NCBI GenBank assembly: GCA_021325315.1
Contig: JAJPHK010000162.1
Span: 1 to 54,443 of the forward strand
DNA length: 54,443 bases
Source: Alphaproteobacteria bacterium
GTDB lineage: Bacteria > Pseudomonadota > Alphaproteobacteria > Rhizobiales > Xanthobacteraceae
Direction of reading: 5' to 3'
Shown piece by piece: positions 8,347 through 15,767 of the stretch. A model generated the notes under the pieces. That model was given only the letters and a program-made list of their open reading frames with translations, had not been told where the DNA came from and ran no database searches. Position 1 is the first letter of the stretch. Each line of letters starts with the position of its first letter. The position numbers and the translations under genes are program-made.

Positions 8347-8397
8347 GAAATTTTCCCCTAGCCCGCCCCTTTAAGTTGGAGTTTCGCAAGCGCTGCC

Positions 8398-10338
8398 ATG
8401 AATCTCAAGGACCGGGACAAGCGCCTGCTGTTGCGCGCCGCGCTCAACGAGCCGCAAGATGCGATTCGTTATTTCAAACGATGGTGCGCAACAAACACAA
8501 TTTACGACGCGCCCCACAACGCTTCCCGGCTTTTCCCGCTGATCCATCAGAACATTGGCTCTCTTATCGACGACAAACAGACCGCGGAACGTCTGCGCGG
8601 ATTCGCTCGGCATACATGGCTCGCAAACAATTTGCGCGTTCGCTTATGCCTGCAAGCGCTCGAGCGGTTGGCAAAAGCCGAAATCCCCACGCTCCTTCTC
8701 AAGGGCGCCGCGATGGCGAGCGTCGTTACGGGCGATTACACGGTCCGCCAAATGGGCGATTGCGACATTCTCGTGCCGCATGACCGCGCCAAAGACGCCG
8801 TCGATTGCCTCCTGACGGCGGGATTGTATTCCATTCCTTTCGACGTGCGCCGGTTCAGCGAATTCCATTTCCGTGAATTTCATGGCGCAACGTTCCGAAA
8901 CAGCGACGCGGAAGTCGACGTGATCGACCTGCATTGGCGTCCGCTGCGCGAAGTCGGATGCCCGCAACTGACCTCCGACTTCTTCGCCTCCGCACGGCCG
9001 GCGAAATTCGCCGGACACGCGGCGCTGGGGCCGAGCCCCGAAACTATTTTCTTCCACATCGCGATGCACGGCAGCGAATGGGCGCCGGAAGATCGCTTCG
9101 ACTGGTTCGCGGATCTCGCGATCATTTTGCGGCGATTTGAAAATTCCTTCGATTGGAGCACTGTCACCAACCTGGCCGCAAAATTCGGATGCGGACGAAT
9201 CCTCTACCAGGCGCTGCGTCGCGCTCGATCGATGATCGAAATACCGGTGCCTGGAGAGGTTTTTCAAAAACTCGGCAGGCGATCCGATTTCTTTCAGCGT
9301 TACGAAGCGCGCAAGCGAATGAGCGGCGGGCCGAGATCTGAGCTCGGCAAGACGATTCTGACCTTGCAAAAATATCGGCGCAGCGGACTTCCGCTGATCC
9401 GTCTGCCGTTATCGAAAGCGGTACCGGCGATCCTGCGTGAGCGGCTGGACACGGAGAGCGAAAAGCGAGCCCCGTCGGGAGCGGGCCTCTATGAAGTAGA
9501 TTTCGTTCATGGCTGGCATTCCGCGGAAGTTGGCGGGCGCTGGAGCGACGGGCGATATGCCTTCATCCGCCTCCCGAACGACCCGAAGGCGGAGCGCGAA
9601 AAATTGCTGTTCCGTTTCCATGTGATCGATCTCTACGCCGATACGATCGATATTTTTATCGGCCGCCACATGGTGAAGCGCATCTCATGGCGGAAGAAGG
9701 GACCGCGGTTTCACGCGCTGCTTCTCGACATCCCCCGCAGCGAACGTGGAAAGCATTGTCTGAGAATTTTTTTCAGGTTGCGACGGCCCCGCTCTCCCGC
9801 GGCCTTGTGGGGTGCAAAGGATGCCCGCACCCTCGGAATTTTTCTGCACGACATCCGCACACTGGGGGCGCCTCGCGACATTGCATCGGCCCCGATCGAT
9901 TTCCGGACGGATGAGGAAGTCGTTTGGACAGGCTGGTCGTTTCCTGAGGATGCCGGCCGCTGGACAGACGGCGAAGAAGCGATCATCCGGTGGACATCGA
10001 CAAAGGATATCCCCGCCAATTCCCTGTTGAAGCTCGCGATCGCCGGTCACTTCGGCCAACCAACGCTGACCGGAGACGTTTCGCTGAACGGCACGACGCT
10101 CGGCGCGCTTGATCTTCGCACGCCTTCAAGCGAGCAGGAAATTCTGCTGCCGGTTCCGATACGGATCGCAGCGAAAGAGGAAATCGAAATTCGGATCCGG
10201 ATCGATAGACCGCGCTCGCCGGAAGAGCTCGGCTTGTCTTCCGATTCCCGGAAATTGGGGTTACTCGTTCGCACGCTAAAACTGGAACCGGTTCTTTCCG
10301 GCCACGCGCCAGCCCGATCGGCCGCCCTGACAAATTGA
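8398..10338 (+). CDS. NTP_transf_5-type nucleotidyltransferase with two tandem beta-sandwich-like repeats
   Basis: The N-terminal half of this 646-residue protein is an uncharacterised nucleotidyltransferase domain of the PF14907 type: TLLLKGAAMASVV (98-110), then MGDCDILVP (119-127) with the paired aspartates 121 and 123, and a downstream HIAMHGSEW helix. Family members are usually 350-400 residues. Here about 280 extra residues follow, forming two copies of a 125-residue unit at roughly 363-490 and 498-632. Both copies contain GW(x)4-5GRWxDGxxAxIR and end in RPRSPxxLG/WxxxDxRxLGxxL. Similar GRWxDG beta-sandwiches occur in polysaccharide enzymes. A homologous nucleotidyltransferase (PadeN) accompanies the HprK-like kinase in the paeninodin cluster. 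No ribosome site is clear. Confidence 0.85.
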   Translation: MNLKDRDKRLLLRAALNEPQDAIRYFKRWCATNTIYDAPHNASRLFPLIHQNIGSLIDDKQTAERLRGFARHTWLANNLRVRLCLQALERLAKAEIPTLLLKGAAMASVVTGDYTVRQMGDCDILVPHDRAKDAVDCLLTAGLYSIPFDVRRFSEFHFREFHGATFRNSDAEVDVIDLHWRPLREVGCPQLTSDFFASARPAKFAGHAALGPSPETIFFHIAMHGSEWAPEDRFDWFADLAIILRRFENSFDWSTVTNLAAKFGCGRILYQALRRARSMIEIPVPGEVFQKLGRRSDFFQRYEARKRMSGGPRSELGKTILTLQKYRRSGLPLIRLPLSKAVPAILRERLDTESEKRAPSGAGLYEVDFVHGWHSAEVGGRWSDGRYAFIRLPNDPKAEREKLLFRFHVIDLYADTIDIFIGRHMVKRISWRKKGPRFHALLLDIPRSERGKHCLRIFFRLRRPRSPAALWGAKDARTLGIFLHDIRTLGAPRDIASAPIDFRTDEEVVWTGWSFPEDAGRWTDGEEAIIRWTSTKDIPANSLLKLAIAGHFGQPTLTGDVSLNGTTLGALDLRTPSSEQEILLPVPIRIAAKEEIEIRIRIDRPRSPEELGLSSDSRKLGLLVRTLKLEPVLSGHAPARSAALTN

Positions 10339-10462
10339 ACGGTTGGCCGAACCCCTTATGGCGAATAGCCAGGAGAATGGCCCGGAATCGTAGCAATTCG
10401 GTAGCAGATAGCTTTTATCCTGAACGGTCAGGTGCTAATTCTCGCCCGCCCGAAAACGGCGC

Positions 10463-10537
10463 GCCGGCTTAGCTCAGCGGTAGAGCAGCGGTTTTGTAAA
10501 CCGAAGGTCGGGAGTTCGATCCTCTCAGCCGGCACCA
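10463..10537 (+). tRNA. tRNA-Thr (anticodon UGU)
   Basis: The 75-nt sequence folds as a tRNA. The acceptor strand GCCGGCT pairs with AGCCGGC, the D-arm is AGCTCAGCGGTAGAGC, the anticodon loop is TTTGTAA with TGT at positions 34-36, and the T-arm contains GAGTTCGATCCTC. The CCA end is encoded (10535-10537). The anticodon stem has one mismatch at its outer end (G opposite A in GCGGT/ACCGA). UGU reads ACA/ACG threonine codons. It lies at the right border of the glycosyltransferase island, a common place for islands, but no integrase or duplicated 3' tRNA end is visible. Confidence 0.95.
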
Positions 10538-10693
10538 TTCCCGCGTCTCTTCGCTATTGCAGCATCAATCACATCATTTCTGTGATGGGAGATATCGATA
10601 AGTGCAATTAAGCCGGCACAGGCGGCTTGCTTTTGGCTGCGGACGCATAGACGATCTTAAATCGCTGACAAACAGCCTTTGGGGAACACGGCA

Positions 10694-11005
10694 ATGCCAC
10701 AGCTTGTGAAAGTCGTATCTGCGGGAATCGTCGTCGCGGGAATTTTCAGCGGGGTTGCGCTCATGCCGTCACCCGCCGCAGCGGTGGTCACCCAGAAAGA
10801 GAAGGCGCTGCTCAGGCAGTCGGTCACCGAATGCAAGGCGGAAGCAAAGGACCAAAAACTGAAATGGCGCGCACGCCGGAAATACGTGAAGAGCTGTGTG
10901 ATTGGAAAACTCAAGGCACATCCTGGCGTCAACGTGCAGGAGTTACTGCGCACCTACCCGGATCTGGATAAGCTGCCGAGAGCGGACGTCAGAAATCCAG
11001 TATAG
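10694..11005 (+). CDS. Small exported PsiF-repeat-like protein
   Basis: From ATG 10694 (GGGGA 8 nt upstream) the protein has 103 residues. An in-frame TTG at 10679 is less likely. It has a signal peptide ending SPAAA, then a stretch ECKAEAKDQKLKWRARRKYVKSCV with two Cys separated by about 22 residues, as in the PsiF repeat family (CxxEAK...R..Fm..C). That family is periplasmic and of unknown function; psiF of E. coli is phosphate-starvation inducible. The remainder is basic and predicts no other domain. It stands alone between tRNA-Thr and the tartrate-type dehydrogenase, which is on the other strand. Confidence 0.7.
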   Translation: MPQLVKVVSAGIVVAGIFSGVALMPSPAAAVVTQKEKALLRQSVTECKAEAKDQKLKWRARRKYVKSCVIGKLKAHPGVNVQELLRTYPDLDKLPRADVRNPV

Positions 11006-11071
11006 CAGGCTTCAGCACGACGCGCTCGCGCGAAGACCCGATCACCGCGAGATGCGCCGCGGTCACGGCCT

Positions 11072-12148
11072 CTATTCGTTCGCGCCTTCGATTGACTTGA
11101 TCACGGCGTCGGTCACCTGCCGCGTCGTCGCCTTGCCGCCCAAATCAGGCGTATGCAGGTTCCGGTCGGCGGTGACGCGCTCGATCGCGCGCATCAAGCG
11201 TGCGCCCGCTTCCTTCTCGCCGAGATGATCGAGCATCATCGTAGCGGTCCAGAAGGTGCCCGTCGGGTTCGCGATCCCCTTTCCGGTGATGTCGAAGGCC
11301 GAGCCGTGGATCGGCTCGAACATCGAGGGGAATTTCCGTTCTGGATTGATGTTCGCCGTCGGCGCAATACCGAGAGAGCCCGCGAGCGCCGCCGCGAGAT
11401 CAGAGAGAATGTCGGCGTGCAAATTCGTCGCGACGATCGTGTCGAGCGTCTCCGGCTTGAGCGTCATCCGCATGGTCATCGCGTCGACCAGCATCTTGTC
11501 CCATTTCACGTCGGGAAATTCCTCCGCGACTTCGAGCGCGATCTCGTCCCACATCACCATGCCGTGGCGTTGCGCATTCGACTTGGTGACGATGGTGAGC
11601 AGCTTCCGCGGCCGCGAGCGAGCAAGATTGAACGCGAAACGGATGATGCGCGCGACGCCCGCCCGCGTGAACAGCGCCACATCGGTCGCCGCTTCCTCCG
11701 GCAGCCCTTTATGGACGCGCCCGCCGACGCCGGCATATTCGCCTTCGGAATTCTCGCGCACGATCACCCAGTCCAGTTCCGGTCCGGTTACGTTCCGGAG
11801 CGGGCTCGTGATCCCCGGCAGGATGCGCGTCGGACGTACATTGGCGTATTGATCGAAGGGCTGACAGATCGCGAGCCGCAATCCCCAGAGGGTGATGTGA
11901 TCCGGCACATCCGGCGCGCCGACCGCGCCGAAGAAAATCGCGTCGTGATTCCGGATCGCTTCTCGGCCTCCTTCCGGCATCATCACGCCGTGCTTCTTGT
12001 AGTAGTCCGAGCCCCAATCGAAATGATCGAATTTGAACGCGAATCTTCCTTCGCGCTTCGCGAGCGCGTTCAAGACTTCGATCCCGGCGGCGATTACTTC
12101 CTTGCCGATGCCGTCGCCGGGAATGGCGGCGATCTTGTACGTCTTCAT
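11072..12148 (-). CDS. Tartrate / D-malate-type dehydrogenase (isopropylmalate dehydrogenase family)
   Basis: The 358-residue protein belongs to the beta-decarboxylating dehydrogenases. It has IPGDGIGKEV at the N-terminus, the substrate-binding arginine segment RLAICQPFDQYANVRPTR, ENSEGEYAG, the lysine in TKSNA, and the metal-binding aspartates in VDAMTMR and NLHADILSD. FEPIHGSAFDITGKGIANP closes the active site. The ENSEGEYAGVG and CQPFDQYANVRP forms match tartrate dehydrogenase/decarboxylase and D-malate dehydrogenase rather than LeuB or Icd, so NAD-dependent oxidation of a 2-hydroxy-dicarboxylate is expected. The gene follows the ABC permease by 45 nt and is the last gene of that operon, suggesting that the importer supplies its substrate. 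Confidence 0.88.
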   Translation of the reverse strand: MKTYKIAAIPGDGIGKEVIAAGIEVLNALAKREGRFAFKFDHFDWGSDYYKKHGVMMPEGGREAIRNHDAIFFGAVGAPDVPDHITLWGLRLAICQPFDQYANVRPTRILPGITSPLRNVTGPELDWVIVRENSEGEYAGVGGRVHKGLPEEAATDVALFTRAGVARIIRFAFNLARSRPRKLLTIVTKSNAQRHGMVMWDEIALEVAEEFPDVKWDKMLVDAMTMRMTLKPETLDTIVATNLHADILSDLAAALAGSLGIAPTANINPERKFPSMFEPIHGSAFDITGKGIANPTGTFWTATMMLDHLGEKEAGARLMRAIERVTADRNLHTPDLGGKATTRQVTDAVIKSIEGANE

Positions 12149-12193
12149 CTTTCGACTCTGTTTTTCAGGTTTGAGTTGGAATTCGCGCCGATG

Positions 12194-13063
12194 TCAGCTC
12201 TGCATGCCCCACTTCCGCACGGTGCGCGCTTCGACCGCGCGGAAAATCAGATTCTCCACGAGAAGGCCGATCACGATGACGGAAAGAAGCCCCGCGAACA
12301 CGCCGGGAATTTCGAGCTGATTCTTCTTCTCGTAAATGTACCAGCCGAGACCGCCCGAACCCGACGATACGCCGAAGACAAGCTCGGCCGCGATCAGCGT
12401 GCGCCAGGCGAAGGCCCAGCCGATCTTGAGCCCGGTCAGAATGCTTGGAAACGCCGCCGGGATAAGAATTTTTGCGATGTAAGAAATGCCGCTGAGTCCG
12501 TAATTGCGGCCGACCATGCGCATGGTTTGCGAAACCGACTTGAATCCGGAGTGCGTGTTCAGCGCTACCGCCCACAGCACCGAATGGATCAGCACGAAGA
12601 TCAGGCTCGCGTTTCCTAGGCCAAACCACAAAAGTGAAAGCGGCAGAAGTGCGATCGCGGGCAGCGGATTGAACATCGAAGTGAGCGTTTCGAGAAAATC
12701 CTGCCCGATCCGCGTGCCGATCGCGACCCCGGTGAGGATCGCCGCGAACAAAAGCCCAAGCGCATAGCCTTGCAGCAAAAGGCTCAGCGAAAACCACGCC
12801 CGCTTGAGCAAGCCGCCGGATCGAACGCCTTCAATCAGCGCCTGAAAGGTTTCCGAGAGCGTCGGAAACAAGAGCACGTTGTTAAGATGACTCGCATAAA
12901 TTTGCCATGCCGCCGCCAGAATAACGATAATGAAGCACTTCCGCACCCAGTTGAGATCGTAAATCCGCTCGGGCAGCGACAGCGGTTTTTCCACGACGCC
13001 GTAGGACTTCGTGGCGGAGGTCTTGCGGATGAATTCCGGACGCACCAGGCTTTGGTCAGTCAT
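12194..13063 (-). CDS. ABC transporter permease (SsuC/TauC/NitT type)
   Basis: Starting at ATG 13063 (MTDQSLVRPEF) the protein has 289 residues, usual for the family. The start overlaps the ATPase stop as ATGACTGA, so the two are coupled. About six membrane segments are visible, and the EAA loop conserved in importer permeases reads AAFPSILTGLKIGWAFAWRTLIAAEL. The family imports sulfonates, nitrate, taurine, thiamine precursors or aromatic acids. The substrate here is unassigned. An in-frame ATG at 13126 would place 21 unrelated residues in front and is rejected. Confidence 0.9.
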   Translation of the reverse strand: MTDQSLVRPEFIRKTSATKSYGVVEKPLSLPERIYDLNWVRKCFIIVILAAAWQIYASHLNNVLLFPTLSETFQALIEGVRSGGLLKRAWFSLSLLLQGYALGLLFAAILTGVAIGTRIGQDFLETLTSMFNPLPAIALLPLSLLWFGLGNASLIFVLIHSVLWAVALNTHSGFKSVSQTMRMVGRNYGLSGISYIAKILIPAAFPSILTGLKIGWAFAWRTLIAAELVFGVSSGSGGLGWYIYEKKNQLEIPGVFAGLLSVIVIGLLVENLIFRAVEARTVRKWGMQS

Positions 13064-13871
13064 GAACCGCCTCCTCGACTTCATCGGCGAACAAGAGTTT
13101 ATGGATGCGCTCCGAGAGCGTTTCACCGGTCTTCGGGTCGGGATGATCGGAACCGTTCGAATTCAGTTCGCCCTTCACCTCGCCCGGATGCGGCGTGAGC
13201 AGAAGAATGCGGTTGCCGATCTTCACGGCCTCGGGGATCGAGTGCGTCACGAACAGGATCGTGAACTTCGTTCCCTCCCATAGTTGCAGGAGTTCGTCCT
13301 GCATCTTGCGGCGTGTGAGCGCGTCGAGCGCCGCGAACGGCTCGTCCATCAACAGAATGTCCGGCTCCATCGCCATGCCGCGCGCGATCGCGACCCGCGC
13401 CTTCATGCCGCCCGAGAGCATATGCGGGTAGCTGTCGGCGAATTTTCCCAAATTCACTTTCTCGATGTATTGCATCGCGCGCTCGTCGGCGGCCTTGGCG
13501 TTGAGCCGTCCGCTCGCGGTGAGCGCGAAAGTGACGTTTTGCTTGACTGTCTTCCAAGGCAGGAGCTGATCGAACTCCTGGAACACCATCATGCGGTCGG
13601 GGCCGGGCTTGCCGATCTCCTTTCCCTTCAGCGTGATTTTTCCTTCCACCGGCTTCATGTAGCCGCCGATCGCTTTCAGGAGCGTGGACTTGCCGCACCC
13701 GGAGGGCCCAAGCAGCACGAAACGGTCGGACTTCAAGACATTAAAATCGACGCGGTAGCACGCGGTGACGAGATGCTCCTTCGTCTTGTACTGGAGCGTC
13801 ACGCCCTCGACGGAAAGATGCGGAAAGGGCGCGGCTATTCCCCCGCCCGCCGCTTTATTCGATGCGATCAT
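13056..13871 (-). CDS. ABC transporter ATP-binding protein
   Basis: The 271-residue ATPase has all the nucleotide-binding motifs: Walker A GPSGCGKST at 55-63, Q-loop VFQEFDQLLPW, signature LSGGM at 152-156, Walker B DILLMDEP at 171-178 and the switch His in FVTHS. The family is that of SsuB/TauB. It lies between the binding-protein gene (7 nt upstream) and the permease gene (8-nt overlap), so the importer is complete: binding protein, ATPase, permease. It acts on the cytoplasmic face as a dimer with two permease copies. Confidence 0.93.
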   Translation of the reverse strand: MIASNKAAGGGIAAPFPHLSVEGVTLQYKTKEHLVTACYRVDFNVLKSDRFVLLGPSGCGKSTLLKAIGGYMKPVEGKITLKGKEIGKPGPDRMMVFQEFDQLLPWKTVKQNVTFALTASGRLNAKAADERAMQYIEKVNLGKFADSYPHMLSGGMKARVAIARGMAMEPDILLMDEPFAALDALTRRKMQDELLQLWEGTKFTILFVTHSIPEAVKIGNRILLLTPHPGEVKGELNSNGSDHPDPKTGETLSERIHKLLFADEVEEAVHD

Positions 13872-13878
13872 GCCGCGC

Positions 13879-14889
13879 TCAACTTCCGTTCATCCCGTGC
13901 AGTTCGGGGAAATACATATCCTGCCACTTCTCCGGCGCGACCGGAATGCGCTTCACCTTGGCGAGAAATTGCGCGATCGGCAGCGTCTTGTGCGGCTCGA
14001 CGGTGTTCACGACCAAGGGGTCGTTCAGGATTTCGAGCAGGAATTCGACTGTTTCCTTCGTTCCGGTGATGCGCTTGTAGTCTTCCGCCGCCTTCTTCTT
14101 ATCTTTGTTGATGATGTCCATCGACTCTTTCAGCGCGTCGTAGAACGCTTTGTAGGCTTTCGGATTTTCGTTCCGGAATTTACTGGTCGCCCACACTACG
14201 TTGAACGTCGCCGGTCCGCCAAGAATTTCATAGTTGTTCAGCACCGTGTGAATCTTCGGGTCGGTACGCTCCGTGTACTGAAACGGCGGCGAGGAAAAAT
14301 GCGCGTTGATCCCGGCATTCCCTGACATCAGCGCAGTCATCGCCTCGGGATGCGGCATCGAAACCGTGAGAGAATCGAATTTTTCGTAATTCGCTTCGCC
14401 AAATTCCTTTGCGCAAGCGATCTGCAGCAAGAGCGCCTGCGTCGAAATCTTCACGGACGTCACGGCGATTTTGTCCTTGTCGGACAAGTCCGAGAGTTTC
14501 TTCACATTCGGGTTCGCGGAGACGAGATCGACCGGCATGTCGTTCAGAGCGCCGACGCCGTGGACGGCAATCGGCGTACCCTTCGTCTTCGCCCAGAGCG
14601 TCGCGAGACTCGGCACGCCGCCGGCGCCGAAATCGATCCCGCCCGACAACAGCGCGTCGTTCATGGCGCTAGGGCCGCCGAGCGTCACCCACGAAACCTT
14701 GAGATCCCTCAAGCCCGCCGCGGCCGCTTGTTTCTCGACAAGCTTCTGATCCTCCATGATCATCAGCGGCAGGTAGCTGAGACCGTATTGCTTGGATGCC
14801 CGAATATGATCGGTTTCGGCGGAGGCAGGCGCCGATGCCGCGAGCGCTGCCACTGCGCCGGCCATCAGAATTCGGATATGCCTGAACAT
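13879..14889 (-). CDS. ABC transporter periplasmic substrate-binding protein (NMT1/SsuA-like)
   Basis: The correct start is ATG 14889, preceded by GAGGGAGGAATTC, a strong ribosome site. This gives 336 residues with a signal peptide (MFRHIRILMAGAVAALAASAPASAE). An in-frame start at 14994 would bury the signal peptide. The mature protein is a two-lobe binding protein of the NMT1/NitT/TauT class, with KVSWVTLGGPSAMNDALLSG and GIDFGAGGVPSLATLWAKTKG near the start. It heads the operon for the importer and the tartrate-type dehydrogenase. The operon faces a GntR regulator gene across 158 nt that contain a matching operator. Confidence 0.9.
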   Translation of the reverse strand: MFRHIRILMAGAVAALAASAPASAETDHIRASKQYGLSYLPLMIMEDQKLVEKQAAAAGLRDLKVSWVTLGGPSAMNDALLSGGIDFGAGGVPSLATLWAKTKGTPIAVHGVGALNDMPVDLVSANPNVKKLSDLSDKDKIAVTSVKISTQALLLQIACAKEFGEANYEKFDSLTVSMPHPEAMTALMSGNAGINAHFSSPPFQYTERTDPKIHTVLNNYEILGGPATFNVVWATSKFRNENPKAYKAFYDALKESMDIINKDKKKAAEDYKRITGTKETVEFLLEILNDPLVVNTVEPHKTLPIAQFLAKVKRIPVAPEKWQDMYFPELHGMNGS

Positions 14890-14958
14890 GAATTCCTCCC
14901 TCTTGAAATTCCCCTTCCCGGTTGGTCCGGGCTTATTGTGGCTCGCTTTTGTCGCTTT

Positions 14959-14982
14959 CTTGCATGCCAGCTTGCATGCAAG
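14959..14982. promoter_or_regulatory. GntR-type operator between the importer operon and its regulator
   Basis: A perfect 12-bp palindrome CTTGCATGCAAG lies at 14971-14982. A second copy of its left arm, CTTGCATGC, starts 12 bp upstream at 14959. GntR proteins of the FadR group bind short palindromes with a central dyad of this form (T-x-G-N-x-C-x-A). The location, 70-90 bp before the binding-protein start and 65-90 bp before the regulator start, suits repression of both divergent promoters. The assignment is from pattern and position. Confidence 0.6.
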
Positions 14983-15047
14983 TATGATCGCCATCGTTAG
15001 CGGCTGTCAACCGCTCGAAAGTCTATCCATACACGAAGGCAAAGCGA

Positions 15048-15761
15048 GTGCCGACAACAATCCTGAAAATGCGCAGGGGTGAACGTGCGGCCGAGCCCGG
15101 CTCGCGGGTCGAAAATGCTTACGCCGCGCTGAAGTCAGCCATTCTCGACAATATTTATCCACCCGGCCACTTTGCGGCCGAAAACGACGTCGCCGCTCAG
15201 CTCGGCATGAGCCGTACGCCGGTGCACGAAGCAGCCATCCGGCTGCAGGAAGAAGGCCTTGTGGAAGTTCTGCCGCGGCGCGGCATCCTGGTGCGTGCCA
15301 TCTCGCCCCGCGACATCCGGGAAATTTACGAGTTGACGATCGCACTGGAAAGCATGGCCGCCGAAGTATTGGCGGCGCGATCCCTCTCCCCGGCCGTGAA
15401 AAAAACGCTCGCTCGCCTGGAAGCCGAAACGAAGACGATGGAAATCGCGCTCAAGAAAAACGATCTCGACAGATGGGCCGCGGCCGATGACCGTTTTCAT
15501 GGACTCCTGACGGGAGAATGCGGCAATCGCCGTCTTTCGAGAATGGCGTCCACGATTCGCGATCAAACGCACCGCGCACGGCTGTTGACGTTGCGGCTGC
15601 GCCCCCGGCCGGTCAAATCCGCGCCCGAACACCGCGCCATCATCGAAGCGATCCGCAGCGGCGATCCGGGGGCAGCCGCGAAAAGCGCGGGTGCGCATCG
15701 CCGCCGGGCAAGCGAAGTCATGATTCCGCTAATCGAGAAATTCAGTGCGCCAAACTCGTAA
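15048..15761 (+). CDS. GntR-family transcriptional regulator, FadR subgroup (FCD domain)
   Basis: Starting at GTG 15048 the protein has 237 residues; ATG 15069 is an alternative. Residues about 20-85 form the winged helix, with the recognition region LGMSRTPVHEAAIRLQEEGLVEVLPRRGILV. The rest is the all-helical FCD ligand domain, with the metal-binding pattern DDRFHGLLT (Asp, His) and HRAIIEAI (His) and a further His in AGAHRRR. Such FCD domains usually bind small organic acids with a divalent metal. It is divergent from the importer/dehydrogenase operon and probably represses it until the transported acid binds. Confidence 0.9.
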   Translation: MPTTILKMRRGERAAEPGSRVENAYAALKSAILDNIYPPGHFAAENDVAAQLGMSRTPVHEAAIRLQEEGLVEVLPRRGILVRAISPRDIREIYELTIALESMAAEVLAARSLSPAVKKTLARLEAETKTMEIALKKNDLDRWAAADDRFHGLLTGECGNRRLSRMASTIRDQTHRARLLTLRLRPRPVKSAPEHRAIIEAIRSGDPGAAAKSAGAHRRRASEVMIPLIEKFSAPNS

Positions 15762-15767
15762 ACAGCG

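Noticed and set aside
3841-10400. Complete lasso-peptide cluster
   Set aside because: No asparagine-synthase-like cyclase, no B2 transglutaminase-like protease, and no short precursor frame in the gaps 3845-3910, 8347-8397 or 10339-10462. Only the accessory-type enzymes are present.
10339-10540. Island integrated at tRNA-Thr
   Set aside because: The tRNA lies at the right border, but I found no integrase, no excision gene and no second copy of the tRNA 3' end on the left side (500-2200).
11153-12619. Long plus-strand open frame opposite the dehydrogenase and permease (488 codons)
   Set aside because: Runs across two real minus-strand genes and their gap; no recognisable domain, Arg-rich composition, no ribosome site.
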